From Terrabacter sp. Ter38 (GTDB taxonomy: Bacteria > Actinomycetota > Actinomycetes > Actinomycetales > Dermatophilaceae): DNA of 64,000 bases. The position numbers and the translations under genes were made by a program. The stretch spans positions 124,001-188,000 of the forward strand of contig NZ_JALJRZ010000004.1 in NCBI RefSeq assembly GCF_024519435.1, in the 5' to 3' direction. Position 1 is the stretch's first letter; each line of letters starts with the position of its first letter. The notes under the pieces are model-generated. The model saw nothing but the letters and a program-made list of their open reading frames with translations. It had not been told where the DNA came from and did not search any database. Positions 57,513-64,000 of the stretch are shown one piece after another.

Positions 57513-58400
57513 ATGGGTAAGGCATCACGTCGACCGCGCAGCGAGCGCGCAGACCGTTCCGCACGTCCGCTTCCGGCCCCCTTCGTGGCGCGCCCCTTCG
57601 AGGGGCTTCCCAACGAGACCGACTGGGTCGCGATGCGCGAGATCGTCCCGGCCGCGACCGCCACGGTGCGCTTCGCGAAGGGCAAGGCGCCCGAGGCTGC
57701 GCCCGACGAGGTGACGATCGCGACGGTGCTCCCCCTGGCCTGGCCGGGCCTGCACCGCGAGAACGGCGAGGTGCTCGTCGGCATCCAGTCCGGCAATGCG
57801 AGCGGCGACACGAGCCGCGACATCGCCCAGGCGATCGCGCTCGCGGCCGTCGCCGAGGCCGGCTCGCCCGTGACGACGCTGCCGGTCTCGATGGCCGACA
57901 CCCCGCGCCTGCAGGACATCCTCGACACCGACGCGGCCTTCGAGATGGAGCTGCACGAGGGCTTCGACTTCTGGGTCGCCGACGCCGACCTCGACGCCGA
58001 CGGCAAGGAGTCGCTCGACCGCGCCAACGAGTCGGCCATCCCGACCGTCAGGCTCGACGCCGCGCCGTCCGCCTTCTGGTGCCGCATCGGCGAGCGCACC
58101 TACGTGCGTTGGGTGCTGCCGTTCGACGAGGACACCGCGACCGGCGCTCTGGCCCGCCTCCACGCCGCCGGCGAGAGCCACCTCGGCGAGGACGGCCGGC
58201 TGCTCGGCTGCTTCCGCTCGAGCGGGCTGCTCATCCCGGTGTGGGAGGTCGACCCCGGCTCGGCCGCCGCCGACTTCGAGGACGCCGTCGCGGCCATGAA
58301 GACGAAGATCGACACGGCGGCCGCCTCGACCGAGCCGCTCACCGCCGCCGAGCGCGGCGCCAAGGCCGGCCTCACCAACCGCCAGGTCACCCTCCGCTGA
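57513..58400 (+). CDS. DUF5926 family protein
   Basis: 295 residues. N-terminus basic (MGKASRRPRSERADRSARPL), then LPNETDWVAMREIVPAATAT, LPLAWPGLHRENGEVLVGIQ, WVLPFDEDTATGALARLHAA, LIPVWEVDPGSAAADFED. These are conserved in the actinobacterial DUF5926 family, often noted near topoisomerase or preprotein-translocase-like annotations but of unknown function. TAGGGT (57500-57505) seven bases before the ATG, overlapping the previous stop, suggests a leaderless promoter. Confidence 0.85.
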   Translation: MGKASRRPRSERADRSARPLPAPFVARPFEGLPNETDWVAMREIVPAATATVRFAKGKAPEAAPDEVTIATVLPLAWPGLHRENGEVLVGIQSGNASGDTSRDIAQAIALAAVAEAGSPVTTLPVSMADTPRLQDILDTDAAFEMELHEGFDFWVADADLDADGKESLDRANESAIPTVRLDAAPSAFWCRIGERTYVRWVLPFDEDTATGALARLHAAGESHLGEDGRLLGCFRSSGLLIPVWEVDPGSAAADFEDAVAAMKTKIDTAAASTEPLTAAERGAKAGLTNRQVTLR

Positions 58401-58414
58401 CAGGACGCTCGACG

Positions 58415-59146
58415 ATGACGACCCCGCCGCCCTCCGTCGCCGTCGTCATCCCGGCCAAGGACGAGTCGGCACGGATCGCCGAGACGATCCGCGGCGTGCG
58501 CACCATCCCCGGCGTCTCGGCGGTCGTCGTCGTCGACGACGGGTCGACCGACGGCACCGCCGTCATCGCCGCCCGCGAGGGCGCCGAGGTCGTGCGCCAC
58601 GTGCGCAACCACGGCAAGGCCGACGCGATGATGAGCGGCCTCGGTCGCGTGTCGGGGCTGCGTCGTGTCGGCAGACTCGACCCCGGCACATCGGTCCTGT
58701 TCGTCGACGCCGACCTCGAGGCCTCGGCCCCGGCCGTGGGCGCCCTCGTCGGGCCCGTCGCGCGCGGCGAAGCCGACCTGACGATCGCCACCCTGCCCGA
58801 GCAGCAGGGCAGCGCCGGCGGGCACGGCCTCGTCGTCGGCCTGGCCCGGCGCGGGATCGAGGAGCTCACCGGCTGGTCGCCGAAGCAGCCCCTGTCGGGC
58901 ATGCGGTGCCTCTCACCGGCCGCGATCGCCGCGGCCACGCCCTTCGCCCGCGGGTGGGGCGTCGAGGTCGGCATGACCGTCGACGTGCTCGACGCCGGCC
59001 TGACCATCCTCGAGGTGCCGTGCGACCTCCAGCATCGGGTCACCGGCACCGACTGGCGCGCGCAGGTGCACCGGGCCGGCCAGTACCGCGACGTCGCCCT
59101 CGCCCTCGGCGTCCGCCGGCTGCGTCGCCGCCTCGGCCCCGGCTGA
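58415..59146 (+). CDS. Family 2 glycosyltransferase
   Basis: 243 residues from the ATG at 58415. GT-A fold: VAVVIPAKDESARIAETIRG at the N-terminus, AVVVVDDGSTDGTAVIAARE, RNHGKADAMMSGL, DXD-like LFVDADLEAS, and QPLSGMRCLSPAAIAAATPF in the acceptor region. It resembles cytosolic glucosyl-3-phosphoglycerate/dolichyl-type GT2 enzymes and lacks TM segments. It lies 14 bp after DUF5926, so the two are probably co-transcribed. Confidence 0.87.
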   Translation: MTTPPPSVAVVIPAKDESARIAETIRGVRTIPGVSAVVVVDDGSTDGTAVIAAREGAEVVRHVRNHGKADAMMSGLGRVSGLRRVGRLDPGTSVLFVDADLEASAPAVGALVGPVARGEADLTIATLPEQQGSAGGHGLVVGLARRGIEELTGWSPKQPLSGMRCLSPAAIAAATPFARGWGVEVGMTVDVLDAGLTILEVPCDLQHRVTGTDWRAQVHRAGQYRDVALALGVRRLRRRLGPG

Positions 59147-59233
59147 CGTCCGGCGCCCGCATCTGGTGCCCCACGGGTCGAGGTGACAGGTCGCGGTCGG
59201 ACGCGGGCGGCACACCTCGAACGAAGGCTGCCC

Positions 59234-61426
59234 TCAGATGTGGTGGCGGTCGCGGCGTCGGCGCACGGGGGCGTTGCGCGCCTCGATGGACAGGAAGTGC
59301 ATGACCGCCGACACGACGAGCGGCACCGTGAAGATCGCCGCGACCGGCGGGATCGCCGCGCCCGAGTCGTTGGTGAGGAAGCCGATGACGGCCATGACGA
59401 TGACCGACAGCAGGCCGCGTCGCATGATCGGGGCCTCCTCGAGCAACCGGCGGAGCGGCTCGGTGCCGAGGATGCCGGGGCGCAGCACGATCATGACGAC
59501 GACCACCAGGAGGACGACGACGACGAGGAGCAGCACCGGCAGGTGCACGGAGAGGGAGACGTTGGCCCAGAGCTTGCGCGACATGACGTCCCAGGCACCG
59601 CCGTCGATGACGGTCTGGAGGAAGCGCCCCGGGTGCGAGCGCTCCGACTCCGGCCGGCGCCAGTCGAGATAGCAGACGAGTCCGACGACGAGGCCCGCGA
59701 CGAGCAGGACGAGCGACACGTTGCGCACCGACGTGCGCCAGCCCATGACGCCCATGAGGAGGAAGCCGAGCGCCGGCACGAGTGCGATCGGTCCACCGAA
59801 GTCGGCACCCCAGGCCGGGAGCACGTCCACGGCCAGCGCCACGCCCCCGATGACGACGACCGCGAAGACGGCGAGCCGCGGGGAGTCCCGCCTGACGAGA
59901 GCGTGCGCGATGGCGGCGCACAGCAGCAGGACGGCGGCGGCATACAACGCGAAGGCGACGTTGCCCATGCCGTAGAAGCGGCCTCCGACGAGCGGCTGGA
60001 GCCCGAAGATCGACGAGATCTGAAGGTGTGAACCGGTGAGCAGGTCGATGCCGATGACGCCCGCCGTGATCGCCGACATCGCGGCCAGCGGGCCGAGGGC
60101 CGAGCTGCTCCACGGGCCCTGCAGGCACGCGAGGGTCAGCACGGAGCTGATCGCGAGGACGAGCACGAGGAGCACCGCCACGAGCACGACGGTGTTCGTC
60201 GACCACCGCCACCACGGGACGAGGTTGGCCAGGAAGGTCGCGGCGGGCATCGCGGCCGAGACGAGCCCGACGAGGCGCACGAGGCGCAGCACCCGCGCGC
60301 GGGTGAAGCGGCGGTTCCACGGGCGGGCCCGGCGCATGACGAGCCACAGCACGAGCATCGCCAGGGCCGTGCCCACGAGCCAGATGAGCAGGAACGGTGC
60401 GACGACGTCGTGCATCGCGTCGGCCTTGGTGTCGATGTCGGTGAGCACCGTCAGCTTGACGGCGGCCGTCGACTCGCTGTTGTTGGCCGACGGCACGACG
60501 CTGAGCGCCCGGCCGCCGATGGCGGCCTGCGGCTCCACGCCGCCGCGCTGGAGGATCGTGGCCGTGATGTCGGAGAGCTGCGCGATCCCGACCATGCGCG
60601 TCGAGGCCGACGCGAGCAGGCCCGGGGCGTAGTGCGGGCCGCTCGCCGTGAGCAGCCGCAGACGCTCCTGCTGGTCCCGGTCGGCCAGCCCGACGACGAC
60701 GAGGTCGGCACCGTTGGGCATGGCGTCCATGACGAGCTCGATCCGGCGCTCGATGCCGTTGATCTGCTCGAGGTGCCGCGTCGGGTCGGGGTCGGTCGAG
60801 CTGATGCCACCGACGTCGACGATGCTGACCGGGCACTGCGCCAGGTCGGACACGAGGGTCGTCGCCTGGAAGGGGGAGTACTTCGCGACCTTGCCGTCCC
60901 CCGTCGCTGCGGCGAGGCCGGCGCCCGGGCCGACAGCCTGGATGCACGTCTTGGCCGCGGCGAAGCTGTCGCCGAGCAGTCCCAGCTGCGCCCGGAACTC
61001 CGCCTCGCGCGACGCCGTCGCGAGCGCGTCGAAACCGATGACTCGGTAGCCGGTCGTCGCGTCACCCGCGACGGGCGGCAGCGGCGTGCACTGCGGGCGG
61101 GACTCCGTCGTGTCCGGGCCGGCCGCCTCGCCGGCCGAGACGGTGGCCCAGCCGTCGGTCGGGCACGTCGTCAGCCGCAGGCTCTTGACCGACACGGACG
61201 CGGCCGAGCCGTCACGGAGCAGGCCCCAGAGGATGGGGGTGTCCTCGGCCGTGACGTCGTCCCACGAGAGGCCGCCGAGCCCCACGACGACGAGCGACTC
61301 GCCCGGTTTCGGCTGCGAGGTGGGCGGTACCGGGACCGTGGTGCGGTTGACGTACGCGACCGTGAGTGCAGCCACCATCACCAGGAGCAGGACGACGAGC
61401 GTCTTGACGGGGTGGCGGCGGATCAC
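59234..61426 (-). CDS. Large polytopic membrane protein with extracytoplasmic phosphatase-like domain
   Basis: 730 residues. TM1 at about 8-26, then an extracytoplasmic domain of about 300 residues (LVVVGLGGLSWDDVTAEDTP, DGSAASVSVKSLR, TDGWATVSAGEAAG, ADLVVVGLADRDQQ) whose layout resembles the alkaline-phosphatase superfamily, though the metal ligands are not convincing. About ten TM helices follow (from 345), including the short loop QPLVGGRFYGMGNVAFALYA. Conserved in actinobacteria next to glycosyltransferase and pheA genes; role unknown, perhaps envelope glycoconjugate transfer. Confidence 0.82.
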   Translation of the reverse strand: MIRRHPVKTLVVLLLVMVAALTVAYVNRTTVPVPPTSQPKPGESLVVVGLGGLSWDDVTAEDTPILWGLLRDGSAASVSVKSLRLTTCPTDGWATVSAGEAAGPDTTESRPQCTPLPPVAGDATTGYRVIGFDALATASREAEFRAQLGLLGDSFAAAKTCIQAVGPGAGLAAATGDGKVAKYSPFQATTLVSDLAQCPVSIVDVGGISSTDPDPTRHLEQINGIERRIELVMDAMPNGADLVVVGLADRDQQERLRLLTASGPHYAPGLLASASTRMVGIAQLSDITATILQRGGVEPQAAIGGRALSVVPSANNSESTAAVKLTVLTDIDTKADAMHDVVAPFLLIWLVGTALAMLVLWLVMRRARPWNRRFTRARVLRLVRLVGLVSAAMPAATFLANLVPWWRWSTNTVVLVAVLLVLVLAISSVLTLACLQGPWSSSALGPLAAMSAITAGVIGIDLLTGSHLQISSIFGLQPLVGGRFYGMGNVAFALYAAAVLLLCAAIAHALVRRDSPRLAVFAVVVIGGVALAVDVLPAWGADFGGPIALVPALGFLLMGVMGWRTSVRNVSLVLLVAGLVVGLVCYLDWRRPESERSHPGRFLQTVIDGGAWDVMSRKLWANVSLSVHLPVLLLVVVVLLVVVVMIVLRPGILGTEPLRRLLEEAPIMRRGLLSVIVMAVIGFLTNDSGAAIPPVAAIFTVPLVVSAVMHFLSIEARNAPVRRRRDRHHI

Positions 61427-61523
61427 GGGGGACAGACTACAAACCGAGCCTGTCCGCGGAGAGCGAGGTCACGGGCTGGAATCGAACGGCTCCGGACGAC
61501 CGGCGCGGCTACCCTTGCCGATC

Positions 61524-62024
61524 GTGGACGCCTCGACGCTGACGACCCTGGCCATCGCCGCCGTCGCCGTCGCGCTGCTCGCCCTCGCGCTCGCCGTCGG
61601 GGCCCAGCTGCGGCTCTCGCGGGTCCGGCGCGACTTCGCCGCTCTCGACGACGACGGCCAGACCGACATCGCGCGCGTGGCCGCCACCCAGAACCACCGC
61701 ATCGACCGGCTCACGGCTGAGCTGACCCGCCTGCGCGAGCACGTGGCCAGCGCCGAGGACGACGTGCGCCAGAGCCTGCGCAACGTGGCCGTCGTGCGCT
61801 ACGACGCCTTCGGGGACATGGGCGGGCGGCTGTCCTTCTCGGCCGCCATCGTCGACGACCTCGGGGACGGCATCGTCATCAGCTCGATCCACGCCCGTGG
61901 CGAGTCCCGTACGTATGCCAAGGGCATCGTCGGCGGGAAGTCGAGCATCACCCTGACCCCCGAGGAGCAGCAGGCGCTCGCCTCGGCGACCCGCCTGCCC
62001 GACCGGACGAAGGACGCCTCGTGA
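61524..62024 (+). CDS. DUF4446 family membrane-anchored protein
   Basis: 166 residues from the GTG at 61524. One N-terminal TM helix (TTLAIAAVAVALLALALAVG), a coiled-coil-like segment (RIDRLTAELTRLREHVASAE), then the DUF4446 core: NVAVVRYDAFGDMGGRLSFS, DDLGDGIVISSIHARGESRT, YAKGIVGGKSSITLTPEEQQ. Function unknown. TACCCT (61510-61515) eight bases before the GTG suggests a leaderless start. The stop overlaps pheA by 4 bases (GTGA). Confidence 0.88.
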   Translation: MDASTLTTLAIAAVAVALLALALAVGAQLRLSRVRRDFAALDDDGQTDIARVAATQNHRIDRLTAELTRLREHVASAEDDVRQSLRNVAVVRYDAFGDMGGRLSFSAAIVDDLGDGIVISSIHARGESRTYAKGIVGGKSSITLTPEEQQALASATRLPDRTKDAS

Positions 62025-62971
62025 CGCCGCCGCCCCTCACCCCGGACCAGCTGCACCGCTTCGGCTACCTCGGACCGCGCGGCACGTTCACGCAGATGGC
62101 CCTCGACGCCTGGGACGCGGCCGAGGGCCGCGACCACCTGCCGTTCGGCTCGGTCGACGCGGCGCTCGCGGCGCTGCGGGCCGGCGACATCGACGCGGCG
62201 ATGGTCCCGATCGAGAACTCCGTCGAGGGCGGCGTCTCCGCGACCCTCGACTCGCTGGCGACGGGCGAGCCCCTCGTCGTCATCGGCGAGGTGCTCGTCC
62301 CGATCACGTTCGTCCTCTGCGCCCGGCCGGGTCTGCCGCTCGACGCGGTCCGCACGGTCGGCACCCACTCGCACGCCTGGGCCCAGGTGCGCCGCTGGAT
62401 GGGGGCGCACCTGCCCGACGCGGAGTACCTCCCGACCCTGTCGACGGCTGCGAGCGCCGCCGCGCTCGGGCAGCCGGGCGACGTCATGTTCGACGCCGGT
62501 GTCTGCGCGCCCGTCGCGGCCCGCAACGAGGGGCTCGAGATCCTCGCCGACGACATCGGTGACAACGCGTCGGCCGTGACGCGCTTCGTCCTCGTCGCGC
62601 GACCGGGCACGCTGCCCGAGCCGACCGGCGCCGACAAGACGACGGTCGTGCTCTTCCAGCGCGACGACCACGCCGGCGGCCTGCTCGAGCTGCTCGAGCA
62701 GTTCGCGGTCCGCGGCGTCAACATGACCCGCCTCGAGTCGCGGCCCACGGGCGAGGCCATGGGCTCGTACTGCTTCTCCATCGACTTCGAGGGCCACGTC
62801 CTCGACGCGCGCGTCGGGGAGACCCTCATGGGCCTGCGGCGGGTGTGTGCCGAGGTGCGGTTCCTCGGGTCCTACCCGCGCGCCGACGGCGGTCGCCCCG
62901 ACGCCCGGCCCGGCACGTCCGACGACGACTTCGACCGGGCGAGGACCTGGCTCGACGACCTGCGCGCCTGA
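62021..62971 (+). CDS. pheA: Prephenate dehydratase
   Basis: 316 residues. The catalytic PDT domain (12-190) has FGYLGPRGTFTQMALDAWDA, AMVPIENSVEGGVSATLDSL and the catalytic region NASAVTRFVLVARP (TRF motif). The C-terminal ACT domain (about 205-290) has GGLLELLEQFAVRGVNMTRL and ESRPTGEAMGSYCFSIDFEG, the phenylalanine-binding ESRP motif. It converts prephenate to phenylpyruvate and is feedback-inhibited by Phe. The C-terminal 25 residues are an unconserved acidic tail. Confidence 0.95.
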   Translation: MTPPPLTPDQLHRFGYLGPRGTFTQMALDAWDAAEGRDHLPFGSVDAALAALRAGDIDAAMVPIENSVEGGVSATLDSLATGEPLVVIGEVLVPITFVLCARPGLPLDAVRTVGTHSHAWAQVRRWMGAHLPDAEYLPTLSTAASAAALGQPGDVMFDAGVCAPVAARNEGLEILADDIGDNASAVTRFVLVARPGTLPEPTGADKTTVVLFQRDDHAGGLLELLEQFAVRGVNMTRLESRPTGEAMGSYCFSIDFEGHVLDARVGETLMGLRRVCAEVRFLGSYPRADGGRPDARPGTSDDDFDRARTWLDDLRA

Positions 62972-63005
62972 CCGGCACTCCTCGGGAGGTCGGGCCGGCT
63001 CGGCG

Positions 63006-63797
63006 TCAGCCGATCGTCGCGCCCATCTTGAGCAGGAAGAGCGTCTCGTCGCCCACGACACCGTCGTCCCCGAGGCGGTTGGCCTGCTGGAATCGCTGGA
63101 CGGCCTTCTTCGTCTCGGCACCGAAGTCGCCGTCGACGGTGATCCTGGCGCCCGCGGCCCGCAGCGCCCGCTGGAGCGTCACGACGTCGGCTCCCTTCGA
63201 GCCGACCTTGAGCGTGTCGTCCCCGAGTGAGCGCGAGATGAGCAACACCCACATGCCGGCGTCGATGCGTCCCGGCTTGGGCGCCGGCCCCTCGAAGGTC
63301 TCCTCGACCTTGGTCACCGCCGCGCGGGTCTGGGCGCCGTAGACGCCGTCGACCGCTATGGGGCCGTAGTCGGCGTCGTTGAGGAAGCACTGGAGCGCCC
63401 GCACCGCCGCTTCCTTCGCGCCCGGCTCGAGCACGGGGTATGCCGGCAGGGTCCGCTCGCAAGCACCCGCGACGCTCCCCGGGTCGGTCGCCGTCGGCGC
63501 CGGTGTCGTCGGCGCCGGCGTCGTCGGCGTCGGCGTCGCGCTGGGCGTGGCCGACGGACGCGGGGTGGGTTTCGTCGGGGTGAGCGGGGCGGCCCTCACC
63601 GTCGGGATCGGCTCGGTGGAGCCGGGCTGGACGGTGCCCGTCGCCGTCGCCGCCGCCGTCGCCGTGGGCGACTCGACGGCGGACGTCGTCTGTGGCGTCG
63701 TGCCGCTGCAGGCAGCCAGCGTCAGGCCGAGCACGACCATCGTTGCGGCCGAGGCGAACCCGCGCGACCGATCGTGAGTGTTCCGAACGCCTGCCAT
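63006..63797 (-). CDS. Peptidoglycan-binding lipoprotein
   Basis: 263 residues from the ATG at 63797 (an in-frame ATG three codons upstream is possible). A signal ending VVLGLTLAAC gives a lipobox with Cys at about 30. A Thr/Pro/Ala-rich stalk (about 35-110, PTPTTPAPTTPAP) spans the wall, then two PG_binding_1-like repeats: AAVRALQCFLNDADYGPIAV with DGVYGAQTRAAV, and GADVVTLQRALRAAGARITV with DGDFGAETKKAVQRFQQAN. No catalytic domain. Anchored in the membrane, it probably binds cell-wall peptides. Convergent with pheA. Confidence 0.85.
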   Translation of the reverse strand: MAGVRNTHDRSRGFASAATMVVLGLTLAACSGTTPQTTSAVESPTATAAATATGTVQPGSTEPIPTVRAAPLTPTKPTPRPSATPSATPTPTTPAPTTPAPTATDPGSVAGACERTLPAYPVLEPGAKEAAVRALQCFLNDADYGPIAVDGVYGAQTRAAVTKVEETFEGPAPKPGRIDAGMWVLLISRSLGDDTLKVGSKGADVVTLQRALRAAGARITVDGDFGAETKKAVQRFQQANRLGDDGVVGDETLFLLKMGATIG

Positions 63798-63960
63798 GCC
63801 CTGCACCCTGACTCCCCTGAGCTCACGTCGCGCGGTCCCTGACGTCCGCCCACGTTCGAGAAGTATGCGCCGCCCGGAGGGAGCGCGCGAGCCCGACGCG
63901 CGGCGACGGCATACGCGCGCCGTGCCCGGCCGATGGCGGCCTGCGTTGTGGGCAGGGAAG

Positions 63961-63991
63961 GGGGCGCCGGTGCTGCCAGGCCCGGCGCCCC
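63961..63991. terminator. GC-rich hairpin at right edge
   Basis: GGGGCGCCGG (63961-63970) and CCGGCGCCCC (63982-63991) form a perfect 10-bp stem with an 11-base loop. It could end a gene beyond the window edge. There is no U-tract. The preceding 160 bp (63800-63960) hold no gene I can support, only one GGCATAC heptamer at about 63907 and presumably the lipoprotein promoter. Confidence 0.5.
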
Positions 63992-64000
63992 ACGGTCGGG

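Noticed and set aside
59040-60947. 635-codon minus frame overlapping the large membrane protein gene
   Set aside because: It lies in another frame of the same strand, is Arg/Pro/His-rich and lacks the hydrophobic periodicity shown by the true frame.

Overview
High-GC actinobacterial chromosome, about 72% G+C by eye. Gene content (aerobic corrin pathway with ChlID-type chelatase, BldC-like and LAL regulators, a DUF222/HNH gene with a mycobacterial-type LexA box, PheA next to DUF4446) and codon use suggest Micrococcales, most likely Intrasporangiaceae (Janibacter/Knoellia/Tetrasphaera-like). The family is an inference. I saw no rRNA, tRNA, IS element, prophage or CRISPR array; this looks like ordinary chromosome.

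Layout. 1-6 kb: partial SWIM zinc-finger gene, BldC-like regulator, a decayed MFS gene, a stand-alone B12-binding photosensor-type protein, and exported proteins including an M15 peptidase with peptidoglycan-binding repeats. 6-17 kb: transport and regulation (MFS with a DUF5937 regulator, a 1004-aa LAL regulator, LysE/LysG exporter pair, rhodanese, EamA transporter, SOS-type DUF222/HNH gene, a decayed PHP-domain gene, GlxA-type regulator). 17-25.5 kb: a divergent light-response module. A B12-dependent MerR regulator of the LitR/CarH type (W-x9-EH motif) is transcribed with an SRPBCC protein and cobK. Facing away from it is a tightly packed six-gene operon: FAD oxidoreductase, DUF1365, cyclopropane/methyl-fatty-acid synthase, photolyase, CPBP protease and a short-chain reductase fused to TspO.

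25.5-54 kb: an almost complete aerobic (late cobalt insertion) cobalamin pathway in several transcription units: cobK; chlID-cobO-cobB-cobC-cobA-cobD; cobL-cobM; cbtB-cbtA-ferredoxin; cobG-cobH-cobIJ; cobN; cobQ-cobF. Three cobalamin riboswitches precede chlID, cbtB and cobN. cobU/P, cobS and cobT (nucleotide-loop assembly) are not in the window. Most adjacent cob genes overlap by 4 bases (ATGA or GTGA). CobF carries a C-terminal GNAT acetyltransferase domain.

54-64 kb: F420-type nitroreductase, PadR regulator with a perfect 14-bp inverted-repeat operator, anti-sigma-type ATPase, a P-loop kinase/LLM oxidoreductase fusion, DUF5926, glycosyltransferase, a large membrane protein, DUF4446, pheA and a peptidoglycan-binding lipoprotein.

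The main theme is adenosylcobalamin: its synthesis, cobalt uptake, riboswitch control, and use as a light sensor (two W-x9-EH proteins) next to photodamage-repair and lipid-modifying genes. Two window-wide patterns stand out: the heptamer GTATGCC is strongly over-represented, and many genes have a TANNNT -10 box 5-8 bases before the start codon, implying leaderless mRNAs.
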